Under the pieces are notes generated by a model. That model was not told where the DNA came from. It saw nothing but the letters and a program-made list of their open reading frames with translations, and ran no database searches. From Nitrospira sp. (lineage in GTDB: Bacteria > Nitrospirota > Nitrospiria > Nitrospirales > Nitrospiraceae): a stretch of DNA of 50,947 nucleotides. This document shows positions 1-8,984 of the stretch, in pieces. Each line of letters begins with the position of its first letter. The stretch's first letter is position 1. The DNA is taken from contig JAVYIN010000005.1 in assembly GCA_035968315.1 (NCBI GenBank), positions 1,037,501 through 1,088,447 on the forward strand. The letters are read 5' to 3'. Position numbers and translations under genes: made by a program.

Positions 1-593
<593 letters not shown>

Positions 594-662
594 GTATTTT
601 TAAATTGGACCAAGGGCCACCACTTCAATACACCTTACACCTTGCTCAACTTCCTCTATTTA

Positions 663-676
663 GTTTTCAAAGAACA
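663..676 (-). promoter_or_regulatory. rRNA leader boxA antitermination site
   Basis: The minus strand reads TGTTCTTTGAAAAC, close to the canonical rRNA boxA (TGCTCTTTGAAAA). It lies about 70 nt upstream of the 16S 5' end and downstream of the promoter at 706-734. BoxA recruits the NusB/NusE antitermination complex in rRNA operons; the role here rests on sequence and position. Confidence 0.8.
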
Positions 677-705
677 ATCGCACACGTTCTTGATGCGAGT
701 CGCGC

Positions 706-734
706 ACTATACAGAGCGCAAACTCACATGTCAA
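706..734 (-). promoter_or_regulatory. rRNA operon sigma-70-type promoter
   Basis: On the minus strand a perfect -35 TTGACA (734-729) is followed after exactly 17 nt by a -10 TATAGT (711-706). The bases after the -10 are GC-rich (GCGCG), as in stringently controlled rRNA promoters. The start site would be near 699, giving a leader of about 105 nt that contains boxA. Just upstream of the -35, 737-757 is partly AT-rich and carries a CCCG/CGGG inverted repeat. Nothing else is recognised between 735 and 880. Confidence 0.8.
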
Positions 735-885
735 GGGACCCGCTCGAATTATTTTCGGGTAGTTTCCCTCTGAGAACCGCACCGTGACTCGCCGTCAGGC
801 GCGTTCAACAGGCAGACTCACAACAACCAGCGCACGAGTGGGAAGATACCAATATCCCTCCTGAGAGTCAAGCCCCATTTCGTTG

Positions 886-891
886 TATAAT
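886..891 (+). promoter_or_regulatory. -10 box immediately before the molybdoenzyme start codon
   Basis: A perfect TATAAT ends only 8 nt before the ATG at 900. Transcription would start at or within a base or two of the start codon, and there is no Shine-Dalgarno sequence in between. This suggests a leaderless mRNA. No good -35 is visible 16-18 nt upstream, so the promoter call is moderate. Confidence 0.45.
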
Positions 892-899
892 CAATTATT

Positions 900-1937
900 A
901 TGAAAAATGATCAAAACCTCCGCCAATTGCGCCGCCGGACGATTCTACAGGCCCTAGGACTCGGCACACTGGCCGGAATGACCGGTGGCTGCGATGCCAT
1001 CGGCTCTGTTTTTGGACGCATGTTCGCCATTCCGCCGCGCGACACCACCTATTTCACGCCCAATTCAAAGTTCTACGTCGTCAACTATGCCGATTCCGCC
1101 GTCTCCGTGTCGCGCGAAGTCAATATCGAACAGTGGAAACTTCAGATCAAAGGCGCCGTGAAAAATCCGCTCTCGCTGGGCTGGCGTGGCATTTTGAATC
1201 GCGACTCCTACGATCAAGTGTCCACCCTTATGTGCATCGACACACTCCCCGGCGGCGACAGCATGGGCACCGCAACCTGGCGCGGCATTTCCCTCAAAAA
1301 GCTCCTGCAAGATGCCGGCGCCGATGAAGAAACCGCGCGCGATGTGATCTTTCGCGGCATCGACGGCTATGACGACAGCATTCCCTTCGCGCGGGCCATG
1401 CAAGATGACGTAATGCTTGCCTTCCTCATGAACGGCGAAAAGCTTCCGAAGGAGCACGGCTTCCCGATTCGCCTTATCGTACCGGGGCTCTATGGCATTA
1501 AGAATGTGAAATGGATCACGGAGATCGAAGTCTATCCCGGAGATTATCAAGGGTACTGGCAGCGCAAAGGCTGGACCGACGATGCCACCATCAAAATTTT
1601 CTCGCGCATCGATTCACCCGGCCATTATCAAAGCCTGCGCGGGCCGCAGCAGAAGTTCCGCGGCATCGCCTTCGGGGGACCGAACAGTATCAGCAAGGTG
1701 GAATTGAGTTTCGATGCGGGAAATACGTGGAACGACTGCGAGATCGAACCGCCGATGTCGCCCTACTCCTGGGTCATCTGGCACTATACCTGGACGCCGC
1801 CCAGGCGCGGGAAATTCCAAACCGTCGTGCGCGCGACCGACACGAAAGGTCAGCTGCAAATCGCGGAAATCGTGAGACCGCAGCCAGCCGGAGCAAGCGG
1901 GCTGCACACGATTATCGCGGAAGTCGATCAGCTCTAG
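900..1937 (+). CDS. Tat-exported sulfite oxidase-family molybdopterin oxidoreductase
   Basis: A 345-residue protein of the sulfite oxidase/nitrate reductase molybdopterin family. The N-terminus has a twin-arginine signal (R11-R13, then TIL) and a hydrophobic stretch, so it should be exported folded to the periplasm. A weak lipobox-like TGGC ends at C31. The molybdopterin-binding domain spans about residues 55-215. C112 in the STLMCID segment is the likely Mo-ligand cysteine. The C-terminal part (about 225-340) resembles the Mo-cofactor dimerisation domain. No haem or cytochrome partner gene is adjacent, so electron acceptor and substrate are unknown; sulfite is possible but not shown. The gene stands alone between the rRNA promoter and a minus-strand toxin-antitoxin pair. 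Confidence 0.85.
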   Translation: MKNDQNLRQLRRRTILQALGLGTLAGMTGGCDAIGSVFGRMFAIPPRDTTYFTPNSKFYVVNYADSAVSVSREVNIEQWKLQIKGAVKNPLSLGWRGILNRDSYDQVSTLMCIDTLPGGDSMGTATWRGISLKKLLQDAGADEETARDVIFRGIDGYDDSIPFARAMQDDVMLAFLMNGEKLPKEHGFPIRLIVPGLYGIKNVKWITEIEVYPGDYQGYWQRKGWTDDATIKIFSRIDSPGHYQSLRGPQQKFRGIAFGGPNSISKVELSFDAGNTWNDCEIEPPMSPYSWVIWHYTWTPPRRGKFQTVVRATDTKGQLQIAEIVRPQPAGASGLHTIIAEVDQL

Positions 1938-2031
1938 CTGCTCCGCTCCGCTCCGCCCTCAATCGCTTGCCCACATCAAGGTATTCACTACCTACCCCTC
2001 GGCAGCCAAACTCTCTGCGACAAAACCAAAC

Positions 2032-2445
2032 TCATTTCTTCCTGGGCTTTTTGGCGAGGTTCCAGAACCCACGAGGATCGGTGATCGCCAAACCGGCAAC
2101 CTGCCCTGCGACATCCAGCAAGTCCTTGTCGCCTGTGACCAGCACATCCGCTTTGGATGCCAGCGCTGAGGCGAGCACCCACTGATCGTCCTCGTCTCGG
2201 ACTGGAATGGACGAGAGCGACTTCGGCTTAGGCTGAACGGTCTGATTTTCGAGGAAGGCAAGGATCTCTTGAATTTGCTCAGCAGGAAGCTGAATCTTCC
2301 GCTTCAACACCTGCTTCAACTCATGCAAGACGACTTCGCCTGTGATGAGCTGGTGTTCGGCGAGCACGAGTCGAATGACATCGGCACAGAGACCACGCGT
2401 GGTAAAGCCGCTGACCAATACGTTGGTATCGAGAAAAACTCTCAC
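2032..2445 (-). CDS. PIN-domain toxin (VapC-like ribonuclease)
   Basis: A 137-residue PIN-domain protein of the putative toxin family related to COG1569. It keeps the acidic residues expected of a metal-dependent ribonuclease: D6 in FLDTNVLVSG, E42, D84/D86/D87 in the VRDEDDQWV block, and D106 in TGDKDLL. It starts with GTG (2445-2443), which overlaps the TGA of the upstream antitoxin by 4 bases, so the two are translationally coupled. The C-terminus is basic (KKPRKK). Cleavage target is unknown; most relatives cut RNA. Confidence 0.85.
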   Translation of the reverse strand: MRVFLDTNVLVSGFTTRGLCADVIRLVLAEHQLITGEVVLHELKQVLKRKIQLPAEQIQEILAFLENQTVQPKPKSLSSIPVRDEDDQWVLASALASKADVLVTGDKDLLDVAGQVAGLAITDPRGFWNLAKKPRKK

Positions 2446-2660
2446 GACACGGCTTTGAACACGTCCTCGTCCGTGAGGAAGCCTCGTGCTTCCGCAAATG
2501 GCATTGCCTTATGGCGGAGCTGCTCAAAAGTCATCAGAGACAACTGTCTCCGGAGAGCATCTCGCACCACATCGCTTCGCTTCCGCTTCGAGCGACGGCA
2601 AAACTTGTCGAGCATCCGATCAAGGTCCTGATCGAGTCGTATTGTGACGGCGTTACCCAT
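2442..2660 (-). CDS. Ribbon-helix-helix antitoxin
   Basis: A 72-residue protein read from the ATG at 2660 (MGNAVTIRLDQDLDRML). An upstream in-frame start at 2696 adds 12 residues that do not look like the family. Residues 4-45 fit a ribbon-helix-helix DNA-binding domain: a short strand (AVTIRL), then two helices with a basic KRKRSDVVRDALRR segment. The C-terminal part (EARGFLTDEDVF) probably binds the toxin encoded 4 bp downstream. Such antitoxins usually repress their own operon. A perfect TGTA-T-TACA inverted repeat at 2670-2678, 10-18 nt before the start codon, is a candidate operator. Confidence 0.75.
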   Translation of the reverse strand: MGNAVTIRLDQDLDRMLDKFCRRSKRKRSDVVRDALRRQLSLMTFEQLRHKAMPFAEARGFLTDEDVFKAVS

Positions 2661-2669
2661 GTCTGACAA

Positions 2670-2678
2670 TGTATTACA
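2670..2678. promoter_or_regulatory. Candidate toxin-antitoxin operator
   Basis: TGTATTACA is a perfect inverted repeat around a central base, just upstream of the antitoxin start at 2660. Its place is right for an RHH autorepressor site. It is short and AT-rich, so chance is a real alternative. Confidence 0.3.
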
Positions 2679-2763
2679 AATACGCTCGAGACGCAAGCCG
2701 TCAGAGCAACTGCCCCCTCAGGTACAGTCACCAAACAGTTCTAACGCGCATTGGTTGATACCC

Positions 2764-3930
2764 CTACAGCATCCGCTGCACATCGGCCTTCACATTGGCC
2801 AAACACGGCTCTTGGTTGGGCTCGGAGGTTCTCGTCACCACAATGGCAGCCGGAACATTTTCCCAATGCCGCAGATCCGGTCTCAGCGCGCCTTCCAGCA
2901 CTTGAGGGGCCGTGCTCATCAGCGCGATCCCTCCCATCACGGACAACTGACACAACGCCCCTTTGCCATTGCCGGCCGCATCAACCGCACAGCCTCCGAC
3001 CATAATCCCTGCTCCTGCCGCCAGGGGAATCAGGCTATAGGTCAGACCGAATGGCAGCCTGATCCACGTCTGCACATTCAAGAGCGGATGATAGGCCTGG
3101 CTATGGCGCATCGCGACCTTCTCGAACCAGCTTTCCGTCGACAATCGGAGTCCGGTTTCTGACGCGCAGGTTTTCAGAAACGGCTGCGTGGGGGTGATCG
3201 AAAAATACCCGCTGGTCGAATTGGCAAATTGCAGATCCCAATCGAGTTGAGGAAACGTGCCGAGTTGATAGACCCGCCACGAGGCCCCGGCCTCATCACC
3301 GCGATCGATACGGCTCACCCGTTCCCCGGCAAAACGGCGAAGGGCCTCGTCCTCTTTCTTAGTCAGGCGCGGCAAGTCACGAAGCCGCAACCAATCGACT
3401 CGCGCCTCACCGATCTCTCCGAGCTGTTCCCAAAGAATGGCGGAAAGCAGAAGATTGACGGGATCTTCGCCGTAATTGTAGATCGGAGCAAAGAGTTCAT
3501 GATCCAGACGCCGCAGTTCCACCTTGGCCTCTTGATCCTTGTGCATCCGCAGATAGCTGGCCGCCAGCAGCGTATTCAGATAGCCCCGTTCGTAGCTTTC
3601 CATCACATATTCGATGAACGTGCCATCGGGGACAAAGACGTTCGCCGCTTCTCTGGTGAATGAAAAGGCTTTGTGCCGAAACTGGGATTGCGCGCCGGCT
3701 CCGTATTGCACCACCAGGCCATCGCAGTGGGAGGCGAACGCCTCCGACAACAGACTGAGGGTCTTGATTCGTTCCGAGAGATCGAAGGATTGCTCGATCA
3801 CCGAACAATCCCTGGCGCTCTGCTGCCGTACGCTCCCCGAATGACAACTGCTCAGGAGAAGACCGCAAAAACAGGCCAGGCCAATAGCTGCCGCGACGTG
3901 CGTTCGTATGCTGGCCCAACTGACAACCAT
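2764..3930 (-). CDS. Conserved lipoprotein, function unknown
   Basis: A 388-residue predicted lipoprotein. A hydrophobic signal (about residues 10-28) ends in the lipobox LSSC with C29 as the lipidated residue. Residues 60-240 are helical with TPR-like composition (for example GYLNTLLAASYLRMHKDQEA and NLLLSAILWEQLGEIGEARV). It resembles COG3014-type lipoproteins, but I cannot name a function. A glycine-rich hydrophobic segment follows at about 300-345. The SD is GGAGG, 4 nt before the ATG. It is divergent from the lipoprotein hydrolase at 4014, with 83 nt between them. Confidence 0.7.
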   Translation of the reverse strand: MVVSWASIRTHVAAAIGLACFCGLLLSSCHSGSVRQQSARDCSVIEQSFDLSERIKTLSLLSEAFASHCDGLVVQYGAGAQSQFRHKAFSFTREAANVFVPDGTFIEYVMESYERGYLNTLLAASYLRMHKDQEAKVELRRLDHELFAPIYNYGEDPVNLLLSAILWEQLGEIGEARVDWLRLRDLPRLTKKEDEALRRFAGERVSRIDRGDEAGASWRVYQLGTFPQLDWDLQFANSTSGYFSITPTQPFLKTCASETGLRLSTESWFEKVAMRHSQAYHPLLNVQTWIRLPFGLTYSLIPLAAGAGIMVGGCAVDAAGNGKGALCQLSVMGGIALMSTAPQVLEGALRPDLRHWENVPAAIVVTRTSEPNQEPCLANVKADVQRML

Positions 3931-4013
3931 CCGTCCTCCCCCACCCCCGGCTTGCTTCTCGCTGCAAATCTCGCTACTGGTAGTTCATCCGCTTCCTATT
4001 TCTGGAGGGCATT

Positions 4014-4934
4014 ATGGCACGGCGATTCCTCACATTCTCACTCCTCGTTCTCGGACTCATGGGCTGCGATCTGCGATCTCCGGCCCTGCAACAGGACAAG
4101 CTGGCATCCCCCGTATCAGCCCAGCCCCAGGCCTCGGCGCCCCACCGTAACGGGGAAATCCGGCGGCGCGCCGTGACGATCGATGGTGTCTCGCTCAGCA
4201 TTTTGGAGGCCGGCGCTGGCGAGCCCATCATCTTCGTGCATGGCGTCGTTACAACCAGCAACATTTTCCCCGCCTATCTCAGCGCGTACTCACCGGACTT
4301 CCGGGGCATTGCGGTCGACCTGCGGGGCTATGGCGATTCGGAGAAACCGGCGGGCGGATTCACGATCAAGCAATTCTCCAAAGACCTCATCGCGCTGGCC
4401 GACGCGCTCGGCATCGAGAAGCCCGTGTGGGTCGGCGTGTCCATGGGAGGGATGATTCTGCAACAGCTGGCCATAGATTACCCCGATCGCGTCCGCGCGC
4501 TGGTGCTGGTCTCGACGACGGACGGCGCCATGGTGCTCGACAAGGACCTGCCGACCATCGGCAACCCCAGAGATTTCCGCGACGTTTCGAGAAACATCAT
4601 CGTCGAGAGCTTCCCGCCCGGCACCGCGCCAGCCCTCTACCAGCCCTTGCTCGACCGCATTCCGACATGGAACGCCACCGTGCTGCGCGAGGCCTTGACG
4701 GACATGGCCCGCGCCAACGTCCATGGGCAGATTGCACAGATCACGGCACCGACACTCGTCGTGGTGGGCGCCAAAGACGAGGTGGCGACACCGGCGATCG
4801 CGCGCGGCATTCAATCGCAAATCGCAGGGGCCCGGCTCGTCGAGTTCAACACCGGGCACTTTATGATGGCCGAAGATCCGGAAGGATTTCGCACCGCGCT
4901 GGGACGCTTCTTGCAGAGCCTCAAGCCCGAGTGA
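4014..4934 (+). CDS. Alpha/beta-hydrolase lipoprotein
   Basis: A 306-residue alpha/beta-hydrolase fold enzyme. The N-terminal signal peptide ends in the lipobox LMGC (C18), so the enzyme should be anchored to a membrane. The hydrolase core runs from about residue 52 to 303. It shows the oxyanion region FVHGVVT, the nucleophile elbow GVSMGG with S143, an acid D255 in VVGAKDEVATP and H282 in NTGHFMMAED. These three form a complete catalytic triad. Substrate is unknown; closest in style to 3-oxoadipate enol-lactonase or haloperoxidase-like hydrolases. A GGAGG SD lies 6 nt before the ATG. Confidence 0.85.
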   Translation: MARRFLTFSLLVLGLMGCDLRSPALQQDKLASPVSAQPQASAPHRNGEIRRRAVTIDGVSLSILEAGAGEPIIFVHGVVTTSNIFPAYLSAYSPDFRGIAVDLRGYGDSEKPAGGFTIKQFSKDLIALADALGIEKPVWVGVSMGGMILQQLAIDYPDRVRALVLVSTTDGAMVLDKDLPTIGNPRDFRDVSRNIIVESFPPGTAPALYQPLLDRIPTWNATVLREALTDMARANVHGQIAQITAPTLVVVGAKDEVATPAIARGIQSQIAGARLVEFNTGHFMMAEDPEGFRTALGRFLQSLKPE

Positions 4935-4972
4935 CCGGCCAGCCTGCGGCTTGAGGCATCAGGCTCCGCCGC

Positions 4973-5755
4973 CTAGCGGCTTTTTGACTCAGCCCTTTCC
5001 TCATAGGCCCGCAAGAGATCGGCGAGCGAGAGCACGCCGATGATGGTTCTATCGGCCGTGACTGCCAAGTGGCGAATCCCTTCCTTCTTCATGAGGGCGA
5101 TAGCCTCGGCCAATGACTCGGTCTCTTCAATCGTCACTACAGGCTTGCTCATGCACATCATCACCGTGGTCGTATTGGGATCGAGCCCCTTGGCGACGGC
5201 CTTTCGGCTCAGGTCTGAATCCGTGACAATGCCGATGTAGCGGGAACCATCGTCCACGATCAATGACCCGACTTTGTATTTCAGCAGCAGGCGCCCCGCT
5301 TCCTTGATGGTGGCGGCCCGATGCACGCTGCGCACATCGTGGCTCATGTAGCCCTCGACCGTATGCCGTGTCAGCGATTGTCCCCCCAGGGCCGCCTGCC
5401 GGGAGACTTGAACCCGATACCGCATCTCCAGGTCGGACAAGCAGCTTTCGAGCACCTGCCGCCGCTGATGCAGGCTTTCCCGTTCGATGTCTTGCATCCC
5501 GCTCTCCTGGGCCTCTTCCGGAACCAGGGGTGCCTCGCCGGTCTTGGCGTAGATATAGGCTTCCAGCTCATCCGATGCCTGTCCGTACACCTGGCCGATC
5601 AATTCCTCCGCCGCATCGTCGAACACGTCGAGCGGCGTCGTCGATCGCTTGCGCGACAGAAACGGCTGAAACAGACCGAGCTGCTTGCGGAACCGCTCGA
5701 TGTACCGTTTGAGAATATCGGTCCGGACCAATCCAGTGCGCACTCGTTTTGGCAT
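4973..5755 (-). CDS. CBS-domain pair protein with helical N-terminal region
   Basis: A 260-residue cytoplasmic protein. Two CBS motifs fill about residues 132-250: YMSHDVRSVHRAATIKEAG...GIVTDSDLSRKAV, then MSKPVVTIEETESLAEAIALM...GVLSLADLLRAYEE. Such Bateman modules bind adenine nucleotides or related ligands. The N-terminal ~125 residues are charged and helical and I do not recognise them. The gene starts 82 nt after the nirA stop on the same strand with a good GGAGG SD, so it may be at the tail of the nirC-cynS-nirA transcript. It converges with the hydrolase gene at 4934. Confidence 0.8.
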   Translation of the reverse strand: MPKRVRTGLVRTDILKRYIERFRKQLGLFQPFLSRKRSTTPLDVFDDAAEELIGQVYGQASDELEAYIYAKTGEAPLVPEEAQESGMQDIERESLHQRRQVLESCLSDLEMRYRVQVSRQAALGGQSLTRHTVEGYMSHDVRSVHRAATIKEAGRLLLKYKVGSLIVDDGSRYIGIVTDSDLSRKAVAKGLDPNTTTVMMCMSKPVVTIEETESLAEAIALMKKEGIRHLAVTADRTIIGVLSLADLLRAYEERAESKSR

Positions 5756-5837
5756 AGGGCCTCCTGGTTAGACGATAGAGAATACCCCACCCTCCAACGG
5801 GGCTCAAGTCGTGCGCACTCGCCAGGCCGCCACGAAG

Positions 5838-7412
5838 TCAGGCCACTTGCCGCTTTGACGCCTCATAGGTTGCCTCACCGGCCTGCACGGCTTTTTTCGG
5901 TTCCCGGCCCCGGACGCGATGCATTTTGTCCCTGGTGTGATAGGGCAACAGCCCTTCCAAGACGGCCGGCAGCTTGTCACAGGGCACATCCTCCATAATC
6001 TTGATGGCCAGTTTCGGATCGGGCCCTGACCGCCCGCCGACGAAAATATCCACCGCCTCGACGACTTTTCCGTCGATCTTGGCCTTCTTCCCCAAGAATC
6101 CGACATCCGCGACCAGGTGATTGCCGCAACTGGCCGGACATCCTGACCAGTGCATGGTGATGGGCTTCAGCGCTCCGCTAAGCCGTCCCTCCAGCGCATT
6201 GGCCACCTCAACGGCCCGGCTCTTGGTTTCAATCACCGCCAGGTTGCAATAGTCGTTGCCGACACAACTCACCAGTCCCCGATAGAGCGCCGAGGGATTG
6301 TACGCGAACTGCTTCAGCAGCGGCTCTTCCGCCAGTTCGCCGATCTTCCTGTCGCTGATGTTCGTCACGATCAGCGCCTGCCCCGGAGTGATGCGCACTT
6401 CTCCGGTCCCGTACTTCTCGGCCAGGCTGAGAATCTTCACCAGATCATCCGCCTTCAGGCGCCCCACCAGCACTTTCAGCCCGACGTAGTTCATTCCCCG
6501 TTGCCGTTGACGAAAAATCCCGACGTGATCGGCCTCGCCCATCTTCCGCGCATCGGCGCCGGCCGGCGCCAGGCGCTTGCCGACCCGGGCTTCGACTTCG
6601 GCTCGGAACTTGGCCCCCCCCCAGTCCTCGATCAAAAACGCGAGCCGCGCCTGCGTGCGATTCTCCCGCGGCCCGTGATCCCGGTAGATCTCCAGCACCG
6701 CACGGCACAGGTCCAGTGCGTCGGCCGGATTGACGAAGACATCCAGCGGACTCGCAATCCGGTAGCCTCCCGATCCAAGCTTCCCGCCCACCAGCACATT
6801 GAACCCGAGGCACCGGTCATGCCCCAAATCGTAGTAGGCCGGAATCAGCGCCAGATCCTGCGTCTCCATGTGCACGCAGTTGTGCGGACAGCCCGTGACC
6901 GCCACGTTGAGCTTCCGCGGCAAATTGGAATAGGCCGGATTGCCGAGGATGTCGTCGTTGATCGCCCGTACGAGCCCGGACGTTTCAACCACCTCGTCGG
7001 GGCTCAGTCCGGCAACCGGGCATGTCATCACGTTTCGCACGTTATCCATGCCCGTTTGCAGCGACGTGAGCCCCACCGCCTCCATCTTGGCAAACACCGC
7101 CGGCACATCCTCGATCGTGATGTGCCGGAGCTGGATTTGCTGTCTCGTCGTCAGATCGAGCAGACCATTGCCATACGTGGAGGCAATCTCGGCCAGCGCC
7201 CGCAATTGATACGTGGTCGCATGCCCGCCGGGAATCCTGACCCGCACCATGAAGAACCCCGGCGTCGGATTGCGCAAGAACAGGCCATACCACTTGAGCC
7301 GCTGGACATCGCCCTCGGAAATCGACTCCCATCCCGTCGTCGCATAGCGGGCAATCATCTCCCCCACGGCCAATCCATCGCGCTCGGTCTTTATCGCCTC
7401 GATCTTGTTCAT
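5838..7412 (-). CDS. nirA: Assimilatory siroheme nitrite reductase
   Basis: A 524-residue nitrite/sulfite reductase family protein that would reduce nitrite by six electrons to ammonium, probably with ferredoxin. The start is the ATG at 7412, with GGAGG 7 nt upstream; a longer frame back to 7535 overlaps cynS and is not used. The C-x5-C...C-x3-C set that holds the 4Fe-4S/siroheme centre is complete: C383, C389 (SCVGNDYC), C425 and C429 (SGCPASC). Two ferredoxin-like half domains (about 45-110 and 300-360) match the family, and there is no diflavin domain. Context with nirC, cynS and glnA supports nitrogen assimilation rather than sulfite reduction. It is downstream of the nirC leader attenuators. 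Confidence 0.9.
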   Translation of the reverse strand: MNKIEAIKTERDGLAVGEMIARYATTGWESISEGDVQRLKWYGLFLRNPTPGFFMVRVRIPGGHATTYQLRALAEIASTYGNGLLDLTTRQQIQLRHITIEDVPAVFAKMEAVGLTSLQTGMDNVRNVMTCPVAGLSPDEVVETSGLVRAINDDILGNPAYSNLPRKLNVAVTGCPHNCVHMETQDLALIPAYYDLGHDRCLGFNVLVGGKLGSGGYRIASPLDVFVNPADALDLCRAVLEIYRDHGPRENRTQARLAFLIEDWGGAKFRAEVEARVGKRLAPAGADARKMGEADHVGIFRQRQRGMNYVGLKVLVGRLKADDLVKILSLAEKYGTGEVRITPGQALIVTNISDRKIGELAEEPLLKQFAYNPSALYRGLVSCVGNDYCNLAVIETKSRAVEVANALEGRLSGALKPITMHWSGCPASCGNHLVADVGFLGKKAKIDGKVVEAVDIFVGGRSGPDPKLAIKIMEDVPCDKLPAVLEGLLPYHTRDKMHRVRGREPKKAVQAGEATYEASKRQVA

Positions 7413-7503
7413 CCTGTCCTCCGTCCAGCCAGGCCTCTGTCTGTTATGAAGGGTGGGCTCCCTGCCCATCCCGCTCAGTCTGTCTCCTGCTGACGCGCTC
7501 TTC

Positions 7504-7944
7504 TTAGAATGTCTTGTACTCCAGCCACTTGCCATTCAGCGTGATCTTGCACCGGGCCTCGCCCTGGCTTCCGGTCACTTTTTCCATATCCAGCGTGAAA
7601 TCGATCGCGCTCATGATCCCGTCGCCGAACATCTCGTTCGCCTGTTCTCGCATCGAATCGCCATAGACCCCGATAATTTCCAGCAGCCGGTATTTGAAGG
7701 GATCCGTGGCGTTCGGGAAATCCGCTCGCACCGGAAACCGGCTCAACGACGCGGTTAACTCGTCATCCAGCCCCAACAGATCGCCGACTTTTCTGGCTTC
7801 GTCGGCCGCAAGCTTGTGATTACCCTGCAGCGCGGCCGCCACAAAAGTCGGGTTCTTGCCCACCACTTTGGCCACCTCGGCAATCGTCACCTTCTTGGCC
7901 AGCCGCTTCTCCTTAATCGCCTTCCGAATGTCATCCTTCGACAT
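7504..7944 (-). CDS. cynS: Cyanate hydratase (cyanase)
   Basis: A 146-residue cyanase, full length for the family. It converts cyanate and bicarbonate to carbamate, which decays to ammonium and CO2. The N-terminal helix-turn-helix-like domain covers residues 1-75. The catalytic residues R86, E89 and S112 are all present, in YRLLEIIGVYG and DGIMSAIDF. AAGGAGAG precedes the ATG. It sits between nirC and nirA, 48 nt after nirC and 91 nt before nirA, so the three genes form an operon supplying ammonium from nitrite and cyanate. Cyanate use by Nitrospira has been reported, and this gene fits that. Confidence 0.96.
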   Translation of the reverse strand: MSKDDIRKAIKEKRLAKKVTIAEVAKVVGKNPTFVAAALQGNHKLAADEARKVGDLLGLDDELTASLSRFPVRADFPNATDPFKYRLLEIIGVYGDSMREQANEMFGDGIMSAIDFTLDMEKVTGSQGEARCKITLNGKWLEYKTF

Positions 7945-7992
7945 GGTGCTCTCCTTGTGTGAATGTGAAGCTGTTCCCTCTCCGATCTCCGC

Positions 7993-8823
7993 TTACGACC
8001 GCGCCACCACCGGCGATACCGGCACCGCCACCGGGGCGGCCTCCACCTCCGCGACTCGATAGGGGCTCACCAGCCAGTAGAGCCCTCCGACAAACAATCC
8101 GCCGCCCACGACATTGCCCAGGACCACGAACAGCTGGTTGTACCAAAACCCGCCCCAGCTGATGCCCGCCCCATGCGGAAGGAACAAGGCCATCCCCAAC
8201 AACGATTGATTGGCGATGCTATGCTCAAACCCCGTTCCGATGAACGCGAAGAGGCACCAGAAGATCAGCAGGATTTTTGCCGCGTCGTTGCTGGTCCGGC
8301 CGGACATCCAGACCGCGAGGCAGATCAGCCAGTTGCAAAGAATGCCTCGGATGAACAATTCCCAGGCCGGCAGCGACATTTTCGCGGCCGCCACTGACCC
8401 GAGGAATTCCGCCGCCGGCCCCTTCGCAAAGACACCGGACTCCGCGATCAGCCAGGCCAGCGCCAGCGACCCGATCACATTGCCGATCCATGACCAGACA
8501 TTGAGTCCGATCACCTGCGGCCAGCTCACACTGCGGGAGAGTCCCCCGATCGCCCCCACCATGTTGTTGCCCGTAAAGAGCTCGGACCCGGCAAACATGA
8601 CCAAGGTGAGCGCAATGCCGAACGAGGCCCCCATGACCAGCTTCACAACCGGCGATCCCGCCGCCACCAACGGCCCGCCGAGGCTGAATATCAACGCGAT
8701 GCCGAATCCGAGATAGACGCCGGCCATCGCCGACAACAGCAGATATCCGCCCGGTGCCTGGTTCAGAAACCCGACTTTCAGTTTCGCCAGATCGGCGATT
8801 CGTTGATGATCTGCGAGATGCAT
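7993..8823 (-). CDS. nirC: Formate/nitrite transporter family channel
   Basis: A 276-residue FNT-family inner membrane protein with about six membrane segments. Family signatures are SELFTGNNM (the first half-helix loop) and NQLFVVLGNVVGGG near the end. The start is the ATG at 8823, preceded by AAGGAGGAG; the open frame continues upstream to 9003, but that part is the attenuator leader and is not coding. Being first in an operon with cynS and nirA, it most likely imports nitrite. Formate or cyanate cannot be excluded. The C-terminal ~20 residues are Ala/Val/Pro-rich. Confidence 0.9.
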   Translation of the reverse strand: MHLADHQRIADLAKLKVGFLNQAPGGYLLLSAMAGVYLGFGIALIFSLGGPLVAAGSPVVKLVMGASFGIALTLVMFAGSELFTGNNMVGAIGGLSRSVSWPQVIGLNVWSWIGNVIGSLALAWLIAESGVFAKGPAAEFLGSVAAAKMSLPAWELFIRGILCNWLICLAVWMSGRTSNDAAKILLIFWCLFAFIGTGFEHSIANQSLLGMALFLPHGAGISWGGFWYNQLFVVLGNVVGGGLFVGGLYWLVSPYRVAEVEAAPVAVPVSPVVARS

Positions 8824-8873
8824 TGGCTCCTCCTTGTTGAGGGTGAAGGCCCGCCGCCGGAGACCCGAATAAC

Positions 8874-8921
8874 ACAAAGGCGTCCTTATTCCCGCCAGGG
8901 AACAAGGACGCCTTTGTCCTT
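8874..8921 (-). promoter_or_regulatory. Second ANTAR-type hairpin and overlapping terminator-like stem in the nirC leader
   Basis: Minus strand: stem AAGGAC/GTCCTT closes the hexaloop AAAGGC at 8921-8904, with A1 and G4. Its loop and 3' arm also form the 5' arm (8917-8898) of a competing 20-bp stem whose 3' arm is 8893-8874, with one G-U pair and the loop TGGC. The tract after the long stem (GTTATT) is poor in T, so termination would be weaker than at the first unit. The expected upstream partner hairpin is only represented by a GC-rich stem at about 8945-8968 with a GAGC tetraloop, without the A1/G4 loop. Confidence 0.6.
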
Positions 8922-8984
8922 CCGTTGAAACACTGTTGCGCCTTAGGCGGGACGGCTCCGTCTCGCCCGGCACGCTGAAAATAA

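Noticed and set aside
6150-7493. A 447-codon plus-strand open frame
   Set aside because: Antisense shadow of nirA with His/Arg/Pro-rich composition; nirA itself is fully conserved.
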